Shown here: positions 47,201-54,370 of the stretch, piece after piece | Numbering within the stretch: the stretch's first letter is position 1 | Layout: every line of letters starts with the position of its first letter | NCBI RefSeq assembly: GCF_002775205.1 | Contig: NC_036448.1 | Span: forward strand, 5,859,072 to 5,923,071 | DNA length: 64,000 nt | DNA from: Xiphophorus maculatus | Lineage: Eukaryota; Chordata; Actinopteri; Cyprinodontiformes; Poeciliidae | Direction of reading: 5' to 3' | The notes under the pieces: model-generated | Told to the model about the DNA's origin: nothing | What the model saw: the letters and a program-made list of their open reading frames with translations, nothing else | Database searches by the model: none | Translations under genes and position numbers: made by a program

Positions 47201-48006
47201 TTTTTGCCAAATAGGGCTGAACTAAAGGACCAGGCCCACATTGTATGAATAAAAGCACCTTCAAGACTCTTCCATTTTTCCAGCACAAGCTGTTCTCCAG
47301 TACACCCACTTTAAAAAGATGATTAGGTGTGAAATAATTACGGTTAAGTATCTTATTGTGTGTCAACTTTCCTTGTGCCTCTCTTATGAACCATCTAATA
47401 TATTCTTAGAAGTAAACCTTAGAATAAGGGTTAACTTTTTTTTTATACCCGTTTTCCATTTTTCTATCTACTGGCGTCAAACAACAAAGTCCGCTTATTG
47501 GGGCACAGAAAAACATGGCGGCTAGCGACAAGCTGGAGACGTACCAGCACACCAACGTTTGTCGTCAAACCAGTACGACGTTTGCTCAGTGAGAGTCCAA
47601 CTGGCAGTGGAAACGCTGTCCGTCAATAGTGCGGAATACGCCGGAGATAAAAAAACAAATATGGCGTCCCAAACAAATATGGTGTCCGACCGCTTAGTGG
47701 AAACAAAGCATTCGTAACCTTCCTTTTTTTTTCAGGGAGCTCAATTTGTCGGGGCTGTTTTTTCTGGGTTCACAGGAGGAGGATTTTGAGGACATGCTCG
47801 ACCAGGCTGAGACGCTGGACAGCCAGTACGGCCACCTGTTTGACAAAGTGATCGTCAACGGAGACGTCGCCGCGGCATTCAGAGAGCTGAAAGCCGACGT
47901 CGAGAAGCTGGACAAGCCAGAGGTCCAGTGGGTTCCTGCGGCGTGGATGCGCTCGGTGCCACCAAAAGCGTGGAGGAGCTGCAGCAGCTTGACTGGCTGG
48001 ATTTGA
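19618..48006 (+). CDS. mpp7: MPP7-type MAGUK scaffold (L27-L27-PDZ-SH3-GUK), 17 coding exons
   Basis: A membrane-associated guanylate-kinase scaffold. MPP7 joins DLG1 and LIN7 through its L27 domains at epithelial junctions and supports polarity. Coding exons: 20099-20126 (or alternative 19618-19666), 20827-20945, 21291-21368, 23547-23627, 28486-28620, 31236-31317, 32861-32946, 34399-34476, 35438-35634, 35729-35787, 36708-36761, 39997-40170, 41896-41976, 42090-42183, 42289-42397, 43951-44091, 47776-48006. All splice phases agree, giving about 608 aa (human MPP7 is 576). L27 pair about 10-102, PDZ about 134-215 with EPLGATI, SH3 about 231-295 (ALFDYDP, WWQAR), basic hook [12 protein letters not shown] about 389-595. 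The GUK P-loop reads GPSGVGVNE without the catalytic lysine, so it is expected to be a pseudokinase that binds peptides. Sequence is also close to MPP3 and MPP4; the name rests on synteny with wac and mkx. The protein is diverged and may be the second teleost copy. Confidence 0.92.
20095..20126 (+). CDS. mpp7: mpp7 alternative first coding exon B
   Basis: A 32-nt segment bounded by acceptor TTCTCAG and donor GTATGT. ATGs at 20099 and 20102 give MMQRRTEDR plus one base, in phase with exon 20827. The junction EDRG/VCKRL is similar in place to SDTG/LYELL of human MPP7, which favours this start. Confidence 0.5.
20330..20700 (+). repeat. AACTGAA-rich degenerate simple repeat
   Basis: Dense imperfect copies of AACTGAA, AACTAAA and CCGAAC, ending in a clean (CCGAA)n run at about 20661-20682, inside the intron before exon 20827. 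Confidence 0.7.
20827..20945 (+). CDS. mpp7: mpp7 exon, L27 N
   Basis: Encodes [16 protein letters not shown], then [17 protein letters not shown], to HLLFK. It aligns without gaps to the first L27 of human MPP7 (LYELLAAL...SQEDLTFLWDMFGEK). Because the domain begins at the exon start, the initiator must be upstream and not the internal Met. Acceptor CTCCAG, donor GTAAAC. Confidence 0.9.
21009..21290 (+). repeat. CT/CGATCTCT microsatellite abutting a splice acceptor
   Basis: About 280 bp of (CT)n broken by GATC, ATTT and CACT, ending in CGACAG at the acceptor of the next mpp7 exon. It fills most of this 345-bp intron and doubles as an outsize polypyrimidine tract. Long open frames on both strands here are artefacts of the repeat. 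Confidence 0.95.
21291..21368 (+). CDS. mpp7: mpp7 exon, L27 N end
   Basis: Encodes [18 protein letters not shown], then HATTLASQ (human IHEKLHYYEKQSPVPILH). Donor GTGTGT. Linker between the two L27 domains. Confidence 0.92.
21880..22040. mobile_element. hAT-like repeat fragment (GGGCCAAAT/TGTGGCCC type)
   Basis: Contains AAACCTGAGGCCCGGGGGCC and TTTATGTGGCCCTCCAGAC, reminiscent of Charlie-like hAT ends in vertebrates. No ends or target duplications could be set. Confidence 0.35.
22330..22575. repeat. Interspersed repeat, copy 1 of a pair
   Basis: TTGAAATTGGCTCTCTGTGT, then CCGCCTTCAGGAAGTCATCA and CTCTACTAACCCTTTAA. It is about 80% identical by eye to 38405-38615, so both are copies of one dispersed family. 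Confidence 0.75.
22576..23546. other. Intron sequence, no feature recognised
   Basis: Pyrimidine-rich intronic DNA ahead of the second L27 exon. A 172-residue open frame at 22962-23480 shows no domain and has biased composition. It was not accepted as coding. Confidence 0.4.
23547..23627 (+). CDS. mpp7: mpp7 exon, L27 C
   Basis: Encodes [18 protein letters not shown], then TLISKPHFK (human [24 protein letters not shown]). Acceptor TTTCAG, donor GTGAAA. Confidence 0.93.
24930..25390 (-). mobile_element. Decayed dispersed repeat of DNA-transposon type
   Basis: Strings such as AGTGTCAATGCACTCTTGGA, CCATTTGTGGATAACGG, GGAGTCCCAAAG and TTAGCAATAATTAGG recall a widespread fish repeat, here heavily mutated. 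Orientation and class are tentative. Confidence 0.4.
26155..26234 (+). repeat. (GT)40 microsatellite
   Basis: Uninterrupted GT dinucleotides over 80 bp within an mpp7 intron, likely length-polymorphic. Confidence 0.98.
26610..26770. promoter_or_regulatory. Candidate conserved noncoding element
   Basis: Non-repetitive, balanced-composition intronic segment with CTTTCCGCAAAGCAAGCAAT, GCGGCTGTTGCCGCC and a SOX/homeobox-like CAATTGTTTATTG. It stands out from the surrounding AT-rich intron. Constraint is inferred from appearance only. Confidence 0.3.
26799..27993. mobile_element. hAT-like nonautonomous element with internal tandem array
   Basis: The ends read ACAGGGTGTCTGCG at the left and, as the complement at the right, CAGGGTTTCTGCAGG, each followed inward by strings such as AAAAAGTCTTAAATT. 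There is no transposase. The core (27000-27740) is a 3-4 copy tandem array. An exact 8-bp target duplication was not seen, so the assignment rests on the termini. Confidence 0.6.
27040..27735 (+). repeat. Tandem array, 170-190 bp unit with TAGC runs
   Basis: Each unit carries GCTGCTAATATACCCTTTC-like sequence (landmarks 27224, 27394, 27582), a run of AGCTAGCTAGC, GACTGGACGACAT-like and CACTCCTGTT-like blocks, and GCATTTTG. Copies are 75-85% alike by eye. Confidence 0.85.
28000..28410 (-). mobile_element. Tc1-like element fragment
   Basis: Reads GTCTTTTGGGTCTTATCTGC, TTCTTTATTGCAAAGC, CTTCACTGGATTTTAGTCTG, GTAAACCTGGCTGTGATG and TACTGGAAGGTG. These are landmarks of the antisense Tc1-like transposase and flank found throughout fish genomes. 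Frameshifted and truncated, ending close to the next mpp7 exon. Confidence 0.65.
28152..28179. repeat. Perfect 12-bp inverted repeat, 4-nt spacer
   Basis: TTATTCTAATGT (28152-28163), ATGA, and the exact complement (28168-28179), inside the Tc1-like fragment. Confidence 0.8.
28486..28620 (+). CDS. mpp7: mpp7 exon, L27-PDZ linker and PDZ start
   Basis: Encodes [20 protein letters not shown], an acidic EEDEES, then [13 protein letters not shown] (human [20 protein letters not shown]). Acceptor TTCCAG, donor GTCAGT. Begins the PDZ beta strand A and binding loop. Confidence 0.95.
29140..29154 (+). repeat. Poly(C) run
   Basis: Fifteen uninterrupted C residues in an mpp7 intron. Confidence 0.9.
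29330..29670. other. GC-rich block of unknown nature in intron
   Basis: A 340-bp island, much richer in G+C and CpG than the flanking intron, with strings like GCTCGGGCCCCGGCTGGGG, GATGAGCATCCCTGATGC and CCCCAGGGCCCGGCACCGG. Open on the minus strand (29283-29549) but without a recognisable domain. It could be an inserted repeat or a regulatory or CpG island. Confidence 0.4.
30105..30300. promoter_or_regulatory. Candidate conserved noncoding element
   Basis: Non-repetitive segment with CCAGCTGTT, TGACATCATAATTGAGTC and TTTAATCACGGGCC and several homeobox-like TAAT/ATTA cores, within AT-rich intron. Regulatory role is inferred. Confidence 0.28.
31236..31317 (+). CDS. mpp7: mpp7 exon, PDZ core
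   Basis: Encodes [18 protein letters not shown], then MRGGSADKS (human [27 protein letters not shown]). Acceptor GTGAAG without a strong pyrimidine tract next to it. Donor GTAAGC. Confidence 0.96.
31318..32860. other. mpp7 intron, no feature recognised
   Basis: Ordinary AT-rich intron. Open frames on the minus strand near 32516-32926 overlap the next exon in antisense and are not credible genes. Confidence 0.5.
32861..32946 (+). CDS. mpp7: mpp7 exon, PDZ
   Basis: Encodes [18 protein letters not shown], then [10 protein letters not shown] (human LIHVGDELREVNGIPVED). Acceptor TTTAAG, donor GTGAGT. Confidence 0.95.
33868..33911. repeat. Perfect 20-bp inverted repeat, 4-nt spacer
   Basis: Arms 33868-33887 and 33892-33911 are exact complements around ATGC. 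Mixed base composition makes chance unlikely. Confidence 0.93.
34399..34476 (+). CDS. mpp7: mpp7 exon, PDZ end
   Basis: Encodes [18 protein letters not shown], then EMTSRVTK (human AQSQGAITFKIIPGSKEE). Acceptor ATGTAG, donor GTAGAG. Confidence 0.93.
34590..34725. mobile_element. Tc1-like terminal fragment
   Basis: TTTTATTAGGATTTTATGTG, then ACACAAAGTAGCACATAAAT and TATGGAGTGGAAAG match the subterminal part of Tc1-like fish elements. No ends are preserved. Confidence 0.6.
35438..35634 (+). CDS. mpp7: mpp7 exon, SH3 domain
   Basis: Encodes [36 protein letters not shown], then [10 protein letters not shown] to [11 protein letters not shown]. Canonical SH3 motifs ALFDYDP, the WW pair and the final GLVPS are present. 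Acceptor CCTCAG, donor GTGATC. Confidence 0.97.
35729..35787 (+). CDS. mpp7: mpp7 exon, SH3-hook linker 1
   Basis: Encodes [18 protein letters not shown] plus A, in phase with the SH3 exon (HEKRVALQRP, human QERRLALRRPEI). Acceptor TTGCAG, donor GTGATC. Confidence 0.88.
35803..36171. mobile_element. Short hAT-like element
   Basis: The left end is CAGGGGTGTCCAAACTGTGG; the right end, as complement, is CAGTGGTTCCCAAACTTTTT. The 8-bp flanks (CATTTGTT and CTTCAGTT) agree at only 5 of 8 sites, so the target duplication is unproven. It starts 16 bp past an mpp7 donor. A poly(A) run lies inside. Confidence 0.6.
36708..36761 (+). CDS. mpp7: mpp7 exon, hook linker 2
   Basis: A 54-nt exon encoding [17 protein letters not shown], phase 1 on both sides. 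Acceptor CCTTCAG, donor GTGAGA. The sequence is not in human MPP7 but occupies the variable SH3-GUK hinge, where MPP3 and MPP4 also carry extra residues. It may be skipped without changing frame. Confidence 0.75.
36762..38404. other. mpp7 intron, no gene recognised
   Basis: AT-rich intron. A 155-residue open frame at 37619-38086 has no recognisable domain and no splice context and was not accepted. Confidence 0.45.
38405..39000. repeat. Interspersed repeat, copy 2 of a pair (longer)
   Basis: CTTGAAATTGGGCCTCTGTC, CCGCCTTCAGGAAGTCGTCA and TTAACCCTTTAACG parallel 22330-22575. This copy continues through GGCGGGGCTAGGTCCACCCG to ATTACTGCCCCTTTAA, a typical fish repeat end. Confidence 0.7.
39997..40170 (+). 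CDS. mpp7: mpp7 exon, basic hook and GUK start
   Basis: Encodes [18 protein letters not shown], a middle with [12 protein letters not shown], then [20 protein letters not shown] to [11 protein letters not shown] is the polybasic protein-4.1-binding type hook. The end is beta 1 of the GUK fold. Acceptor CTCCAG, donor GTACGT. Confidence 0.93.
40171..41895. other. mpp7 intron, possibly regulatory
   Basis: No repeat or gene recognised. The segment about 40860-41080 is non-repetitive with homeobox-like and TGACGTC-like strings and could be conserved, but the sequence alone does not show this. Confidence 0.3.
41896..41976 (+). CDS. mpp7: mpp7 exon, GUK pseudo-P-loop
   Basis: Encodes [18 protein letters not shown], then DRYGVSVP, completing GPSGVGVNE where an active guanylate kinase has a GK(S/T) lysine. 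Acceptor CTCCAG, donor GTAAGT. Confidence 0.96.
42090..42183 (+). CDS. mpp7: mpp7 exon, GUK
   Basis: Encodes [18 protein letters not shown], then [15 protein letters not shown] and G(L)DYHFVS are the GMP-site motifs of GUK domains. Acceptor TTGCAG, donor GTGAAG. Confidence 0.96.
42289..42397 (+). CDS. mpp7: mpp7 exon, GUK
   Basis: Encodes [18 protein letters not shown], then [18 protein letters not shown] (human FIEYGEYKNNYYGTSIDSV). Acceptor CTGTAG, donor GTAAGC. Confidence 0.97.
42454..43114. mobile_element. MITE with TA target duplication, TAGC(C/T)G(C/T)GTTTCC family
   Basis: The left end, GCCGCGTTTCCGTTA, follows TA (42452-42453). The right end is the complement of GCTGTGTTTCCATTAACC and precedes TA (43115-43116). 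661 bp, no transposase. Related to the fragment at 3630-4100. TA duplication suggests mobilisation by a Tc1/mariner-type enzyme. Confidence 0.75.
43117..43607. mobile_element. Nonautonomous Tc1-like element
   Basis: The left end CTGCCTTGCAAAAC and the right end TTGCAAGGCACTG are inverted copies of the Tc1-like terminus, flanked by TA (43115-43116 and 43608-43609). 491 bp without transposase. It directly abuts the MITE, sharing one TA. Confidence 0.72.
43951..44091 (+). CDS. mpp7: mpp7 exon, GUK
   Basis: Encodes [36 protein letters not shown], then [11 protein letters not shown] (human [25 protein letters not shown]). Acceptor CTGCAG, donor GTAAGT. Confidence 0.97.
44968..45003. repeat. Perfect 16-bp inverted repeat, 4-nt spacer
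   Basis: Arms TTTACACCAAATGTAG (44968-44983) and exact complement (44988-45003) around CACC. Confidence 0.9.
46286..46320. repeat. Perfect 14-bp inverted repeat, 7-nt spacer
   Basis: Arms TCCAAACTGGTTTA (46286-46299) and complement (46307-46320). The right arm overlaps the left copy of the LINE target duplication. Confidence 0.88.
46319..46593 (+). mobile_element. 5'-truncated LINE insertion with 11-bp target duplication
   Basis: Encodes [36 protein letters not shown], then [18 protein letters not shown] to a stop at 46566-46568, the C-terminus of a common fish non-LTR retrotransposon, followed by a short GGAT tail. AAACCAGTTTG flanks it at 46308-46318 and 46594-46604. The frame is intact, and its high GC contrasts with the surroundings, so it is a fairly recent insertion. 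Confidence 0.9.
46605..47775. other. mpp7 last intron, partly repetitive
   Basis: Two copies of ATCTACTGG(G/C)GTCAAACAAC occur at about 46609 and 47467. The segment 47440-47710 has gtttcc/ggaaac ends loosely like the MITE family. No gene. Confidence 0.4.
47776..48006 (+). CDS. mpp7: mpp7 last coding exon
   Basis: Encodes [36 protein letters not shown], then [11 protein letters not shown] and a tail [16 protein letters not shown], stop at 48004-48006. Family members usually end just after the W(I/L/M)xS position, so the last 16 residues are unusual. Acceptor TCACAG. Confidence 0.93.
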   Translation, partial: EEDFEDMLDQAETLDSQYGHLFDKVIVNGDVAAAFRELKADVEKLDKPEVQWVPAAWMRSVPPKAWRSCSSLTGWI

Positions 48007-48120
48007 GCGGGGATTGCATCAAATATTCCTTAAGGCCCTTTTTAAAATCTTATTTAATATAGTCTCCTTAAAAGTGATGCACACTATGTTCCTCTGTGCA
48101 TAAGTACCGCGTTTGAGTTG

Positions 48121-48126
48121 AATAAA
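48121..48126 (+). terminator. mpp7: mpp7 poly(A) signal
   Basis: AATAAA 115 nt past the mpp7 stop implies a short 3'UTR ending near 48145. Confidence 0.7.
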
Positions 48127-48329
48127 TTTGGATAATAATCTCTGTCATTTTTATTAGTTTTTCATGATTCCCAGCTTCCCTAAATTTTTACGTTGGTGAT
48201 CTAGTTTAATCAAATTCATCTCTCTCTCTCTCTGTCTAATGCTTTTTCCAGTCGTCTCGGACTCGGCTTCTCTTTAAGCATTTAGTTGACATAACTTTAA
48301 TTTGTAGAGCGAAGAAGAGGCGGGGGGAG

Positions 48330-48545
48330 GGGGGGGGGGGACTTGATCTTGTGAAGAATTTGCGGCCGAGTGTCGTCCCTTTGCTGCCAAGTTGCAAACA
48401 TCGGCATGGAATTATTCTGACAGCTGCTGCGCTTCAATTAGCTGTAATGTGCAGCAGTGAAACATTAGTAGCAGCCCGTGAGGCTTTCTGCCAGCTATGC
48501 GCTCGCTGTGCGAAACGCACATAAACAGGAAAACAATCATAGTTG
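48330..48545. promoter_or_regulatory. Candidate conserved noncoding element downstream of mpp7
   Basis: Clean, non-repetitive sequence with GACAGCTGCTGCGCTTCAAT, TAGCTGTAATGTGCAGCAG and GCCAGCTATGCGCTCGCTG: E-box and homeobox-like cores at high density. It lies between mpp7 and mkx. Constraint is inferred. Confidence 0.35.
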
Positions 48546-49239
48546 AATCATAGGTGTCCACGCTCCTCGAACTTTTTCAGATTTCCTCATGTTTGAGTCG
48601 CCTCTCGCCTGCGTTTACAGCTGTGAGCATTTTGGGGGTATTTATCGGCTTTATACATCTAGAAATGGACATTTTTGCGTCTTTGTGAAATATCTCAAGC
48701 TTAATGGGAGTAGATTTAACGCCTCTGTGAACAGCGATCGTCATGTTTTATCCAAAAAATAAAAGAGTGGACTTTCAAGGGGCCATTCTAACCCATGAAA
48801 AAACTTTTATTTAGTTTTGTGGATTCATAATATGGCAGCAAATCAATGAGTCTTATCTATTGTCCCTTGGCGATACTCATATATAACAACTTCAAATGCA
48901 TACAAAAGACATACAGTGAAATGATGAAGAAACATAAAATTCATGGTATGAAGTGCATTTGTTATGCGCCACATCATTTTCTGGAATTAAAAAAATGATT
49001 AGTCAGTCCCCTGGAGAAGATCTCGAGCACTGGACTCATAACTAAAACCAGCAATTAACAGAGCAGACTCCATTCAACAAGGCTTTTATCCAGACCACTC
49101 CGTTCTAGAACTGCCTGGCACAGTCTAGTCCATAAAGAAAGATACAAGTATAAACATGGAATGGTACAGGAAAGAAGTAATGAACACACGTATGTTTAGA
49201 AAGCCAAGAAACCAGCTGAAATCTGGCAGCATTTAGAAG

Positions 49240-50860
49240 TCATTCTTGCTATGTGCCAATTCATATAGGCTGGTTTAATATTAACTCATGTTCAGCAAAA
49301 AGGATTTTCATTACCAAATTATCCCACAGATTGTCACAATTGGCAAAAGCAGTGAAAGCTTCTAAAAAAAAAAAGTTTCCTTTGCAAAACTTACTAAGGG
49401 CCACGGTTGCGGCCGAATCTTTAAACTACAGAATGTTCCAGCAAGCTGTGCTTGAGCCGTAATCCGAAGTGGGACAGAACATTATTTTACCATAAACCAG
49501 CCAAGACCCGGTTATAGAGGAGTCAGAAGAATAATTAAAAGAGTCGAGGAGCCAAGGAGCATTCACAAATATCTTTTGAAAAACCTGGAAAAGTTAGGTA
49601 ACAGTTTTTCAAATGAAACCAATGAGTAACACATTGAACTGCAACATCCTCTGTGCACAAGACTTCACTGCTGAAGGAAAAGCTGCGCTCTTCGGATGTT
49701 AGTGCACACACCGTGTTTGGGAGAAGAATGTCACTGGAAACGTCTCGGTCGCATCAAGCCAAAACGGAAGTTTGCAGGTGGGAACAGAGGTAGCCGTCTT
49801 ACAGAACAGACCTGAAAACAGGACAAACGGAGAAAAGTCCTGGGGACGTCTTGATCAGAATCTACGGATGAAAGGAGTGTGGGTTTCCAAACGAGATCTT
49901 AGTCCCAAACACACAGCCAAGGAGTGTCTGAAATGGTTTCAGAGAAACAAAGCAAAACTGCTAGAATGATTTAAATGTAAAAATCTATGAACTGAAGACT
50001 AGAGTGTATATAAGTGATCCCAAGAACCTTCAAGCATTTGAAGACAGTTTGTGTAGAAACACGGATCAAAATCGCAGAAAAGAAATGCAAATGACTAACT
50101 TCTCCATAGAGGAGACGACTTGAAGTTGTCATCAAGAAAAAGGGCTTTTCCAAAAAAAAAATGGGTGTATTGCAACTGCATACTGGAGCCATTGTAGGTA
50201 GAAGAAAAAAAGGAGGCATACATTTCCACCAAAAAACCACAAAGAAATTTTGAGACGAATCTCAAAATTTACTCCTTTTTTTTATCCTACTTGCAATTGC
50301 CCTGATATGCTGTTGTATTTTTTTTTTGTGAATATAGATTACTTGGGTTGCTCCCAACGATGAAATGGTGTGGATTTTATTTAAATAGCCTCAATAAAGA
50401 TATTTAAACGGAAGACAACGTTGATGTGTACAGTACTTATTTTACCCACTGTAAAAAGCATTGCAGTAAATCGGGGAGAAAAAAAAAGTCAAAAATCTGT
50501 TGTGTCAAACTCTTCATTTCCAGTTGGTGTATTCAAGAGTGTGCCACTGAATTATAAGACCTTAGGATATTCTCTTATAACCGAACTCGGCTTTAAACCT
50601 CTTCACATCTTTCTATCCACAATTAGACTGAATTATTTCATTTATGGTCATCGGACCACAAATTCACGTCATACTCTTCACATTTGTATTCATAAAAAGG
50701 TCTAAAAACAAACATTTTTTTCCCTATTCATGTTATGTGCTACTTAATGCTAGTCTACCAAATGAAAATCTCAATAACATACATTGAAACTTTTTGGTTG
50801 TTGTCTTATAAAATTTGGAAAAAAGCTCAAGAGATACTTTTGCGAGGTCTTTGAGTAAAC
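49240..50860 (+). mobile_element. Decayed Tc1-like transposon
   Basis: A broken transposase remnant at about 49855-49970 reads DLSPKHTAKECLKWFQRN then KAKLLE, the DxDPKHT block of Tc1-like enzymes. The right end at about 50755-50860 (AAAATCTCAATAACATACAT, then CAAGAGATACTTTTGCGAGG) matches the usual terminus. Many stops and frameshifts. The left boundary is uncertain. Confidence 0.65.
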
Positions 50861-51790
50861 GTCAGTGTTAGGTGTTAAAACTGCTCGAACTCTCCAACTC
50901 CAAAGGTTTGAGGGTTTTTTCTCACCATCGTGAGGTACTTAATTATTCTTCCATTCCTCTAAAATTCACGGGAGTTTCACTCTCTTTGTCGGCGCTTCGC
51001 TCCATTACGTGTGACAAAGTGTTCATCTGCTTCATGTAGCGGGGAAAGCTGGGAACAAGGGAGCGCAGTGTCATGCCGGGAAACGCCGATGGCTCTCGAG
51101 AGACATGACCGTCACAGAGAAATTACGAGCTGCCACAAAAGCTGACTGTGTGGGTCGAGCACTGCCGCTGGGACGAAGAGACCGTTATTTCAGCAACGCC
51201 GGAGAAAGAAACCAAAGTGTGCAGACGAGTCGTTTGGGTTCTATACGGCGCAAACGGACAGACTTTCAAGACGGCAGGCAGGCAGGCAGGCAAGCCTTGT
51301 GCCAGGCCTGAGGCGCGGCCTGGACCGAAACCGTGGCAGTATAATTTCATCGCCGCGCTGACAATCTGCAGGCACCCTGTGAAACTGTAACAATGCCATT
51401 AAAGACACGGGAGCCATCCAACCAAAACCCACCGTTTGATGTGCGCCGCACCTCCCACATCGAAAGAAATGCATGATGTCAGCGGGCCTTGGATCATTTC
51501 AGTCCTGATCGTCTGCCTAAAGTGTGCTAAAATAAATACAGTGAATGTTCAACATCATCTTCATCTTACAGAGTCTATGTGTGTCTTAAACAACCAGCAT
51601 GTGTTTAACTCCTAACTACTAAATTGAGCAGGAACTGTTGTGCTAAGTAATCGGGCTAACCATTATCAGCAACACAAGCTAATGGAAAAGCATTAATACC
51701 ATAAGGAAAGTAAACATGACAGCTTTTTCCTTCCATACATTTGTGTATATGTGACAGAATTAACATAAGACCAAGTGCTACTGAAATGTT
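50861..51790. other. Intergenic DNA, no gene recognised
   Basis: Holds a (GGCA)n short tandem at about 51272-51291. Several overlapping open frames at 51105-51474 in different frames have no domains and are not credible. Confidence 0.4.
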
Positions 51791-51798
51791 GCAGCAAT

Positions 51799-53511
51799 CA
51801 GGGGCGGAGCCAAAAGGTCTGGGGTGTGGGGGGTTGCACTGGCCCCCCTGATATCTAATTGCCCCCCCCCCCCCCCCGATACCCTCCAGCTGATTGACAT
51901 GTAACAGCACAAGGTCATTCCTATACATTATTTGGAATCATTGTAAGCTAACCTAATATCCAAAGAAGAAAAACAATAATAAACATATGAAAAGAAAATG
52001 TATAAAACTTTATATAATTCCATATGATGATATATATATAAATAGATTTATATCAGGCGCGATGCCAGCCTCCATTATACTCGTACTCATAAAAGCAAGC
52101 TCTGCTATTTGTTTCTCTTGTTCATATCAGGTGTTGAAGGTAAAAACCCCAATAAGTTATTTACTGAACCTCCAAAAAAAAAAAAATGAAGAAGGGAGAG
52201 GGGGGCAACGATGTTCGTAGTTTGGAGCAGAAGTTGCACTAGATTTTTTTCGTTGTCCGTCAAAGAAAAGAAATCATTTCATTTCCATTCTGCAGTCATC
52301 AAGCTAAACATTTAGCTTTTTCTCTGTAGTGAGAACGTTTTTGAAATCAGGTAACATTTCACCAAATGAAGTGATCAGAATTTGGCAAGGCTCTGATCGT
52401 TACCTGATCCTGCACTCGCTCCCCTCGGGGAGAGAAAAGTCCCACAGAAGCAGATCAGCTGCACTAGCCTCTGGTCCGTTAAAGGGTCCAGATCAGAGGT
52501 GACACTCTGACAGATATTGTTCTTATAATGGTCGATAGTGAGCTCCGCGATGTTCTCTGTGCGTAAAGTTGAATCTGTCTGCGCACCAAACTGGGCGTCA
52601 TCACAGTCTGGATACGAAACCAGCAGACTCTGTGCTTATCCAGACGAGGGTGAGGAGATCTGATGTATTGCTTCAGTTAAGTTTTTACTGGTTTCGTTTT
52701 TAGACCACCATTAGCGTAAGCAGAGTAACTATATATTGTATATTTGTCGTTGGTCATCTGATGTGTGACTAGTTGGAGCATAAAGGTGGAGCAATTATTG
52801 TCCAGCGCACTGCGCTTGTTTCTGTCTCACGGACGTCTGTTTCTTTCCTTCAACAGCCACCTGCTTCTCCTTTATTTAAACTACAATACAAATATAAATC
52901 CACACAACTTGATCACACATTCTCTTTAGGTTTTCCCTGTGTGCTACAAACTCATTGGCTCGGGCATTAGAAGCCCGACCCGGACCAGATTTCGGGCTAC
53001 AGATCTAAATTCTAGCGAAAATGCATTTTTTTTTAACCATTAATTTGATAAAGTATTGGAAGACTAAGCAATCTTATTGCTCCATTTGTGATTTGTTAAA
53101 ACAGTCAGAGAAGAAGAGTCAACCTTTTCTAAATACAAGAAATTTGTCTTCAAAAGTTCCTGTGTGAAATATAAGGACCGACTTTTTAAACTGGCATCTC
53201 TATCAGCAACCATCTCTACAGTTGAACCTGATCTGATTGTCTTAAAATATATAGTGAAATGTTCACAAAGTAGGTTGAAATATTCAACAAAATGATTCAA
53301 AAAGACAGAATATTCAATTTATTCTATACATATATATATACACACATTATATATGTGTATACATACACCTCTCATATATATACTGTATATATATATATTC
53401 ACACACACACGCCCACACACACACACATTCTCATTTTTGTCACCACCCGCCCCCCTCGAGATAGCCCTTCCCCTCATGCCCCCCAACTTTAAAAGTCTAG
53501 CTCCGCCACTG
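51799..53511. mobile_element. hAT-like element, 1.7 kb, perfect 8-bp target duplication
   Basis: The terminal repeats are CAGGGGCGGAGCCAAAAGG (left) and CAGTGGCGGAGCTAGAC (right, as complement), each followed inward by G/C-rich sequence. GCAGCAAT occurs exactly at 51791-51798 and 53512-53519. No transposase frame is found inside; the core has AT and CA microsatellites (53325-53425) and C/G runs. Nonautonomous or internally deleted. Confidence 0.9.
53325..53425 (+). repeat. (AT)n/(CA)n microsatellite
   Basis: Alternating TATATA and CACACA tracts within the hAT-like element. Confidence 0.85.
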
Positions 53512-53821
53512 GCAGCAATGAACCAGGAATAGCATTATTACCTAATGTCATTTTAATAACAGACACATAATCATGAGTCAGCAAAAGCCTGTAATACTCA
53601 CCTATGGACCCCTTGAAGCCGCCGCGTGCAGGATCCCGCCCCCACCTTTTAGTGGAGGGCAAAAAGCCGCTCGCGACCATTGGTTTTAGCTGTTATCAAT
53701 AAAGGCCCTAAATCTTAAATGTACCCCTGATATATAAGGTCAGGAAAAGGTTTTCAGTAAAGTGAGGGAGAGTGAAGCAGCTCAGTTATGGCTGCTTGTC
53801 TTTGGCGACCGTAACAACAAT

Positions 53822-53845
53822 TTCCTCACAAATTGTTGTGAGGAA
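53822..53845. repeat. Perfect 10-bp inverted repeat, 4-nt spacer
   Basis: TTCCTCACAA (53822-53831), ATTG, and its complement (53836-53845). Confidence 0.7.
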
Positions 53846-54159
53846 TTTAGTTGTGTTTCGGTTTTCAAGCGCGAAATTCCCGGACATGAACAATAACACG
53901 CAGGGGGCTCCATACCTGGTGAAGACCTCATATGCTAGTCAGTGAAGTCTCCGTGTAATATCACAGAAAGCTTCTGACAGCCCGCTTGGAACCGCAGCTA
54001 TTCGGCAATACGGCAAAAAAAACGCCCATGTTTGACGAACCCTTCGCTTCTCCCCGGCGTGTCCTCGCTACACGTTTGGCCCTTAGGAGGATGAGCCTGG
54101 AGTTTGTGAACCTGTAAGGCAAACACCGAACACTGGCCAAATTATCCAAACAAAGCAGA

Positions 54160-54370
54160 ATATTTGTCCTCCTCCTCCTCTTCCTCTCCCTCCCCCCCCC
54201 CCCCCCCCCCCCCCCCGGCTGCAGACGGCCGGCGTGTTCCTGCTAGGATCCACAGCGCTGCCGCGGGGCGGCTCGCGGAGGGACGGCGGGTGAAACGGCC
54301 TGTAAGGCCCGGCGCTCCTGCAGCCGCCGCCGAGGAATGCGAGCGAGGAATTTACGGCACCTACCGGAGA
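54160..54370 (+). promoter_or_regulatory. GC/CpG-rich segment, possible mkx upstream promoter
   Basis: A TCC-rich and 25-nt poly(C) tract (54192-54216), then a CpG-dense stretch with GCTGCCGCGGGGCGGCTCGC and CAGCCGCCGCCGAGG. It is the most CpG-rich part of the interval, 2 kb upstream of the mkx coding start. No start site or exon is proven. Confidence 0.35.

Noticed and set aside
51105..51474. Overlapping open frames on both strands
   Set aside because: Mutually overlapping in several frames, driven by GC-rich sequence and a GGCA tandem.
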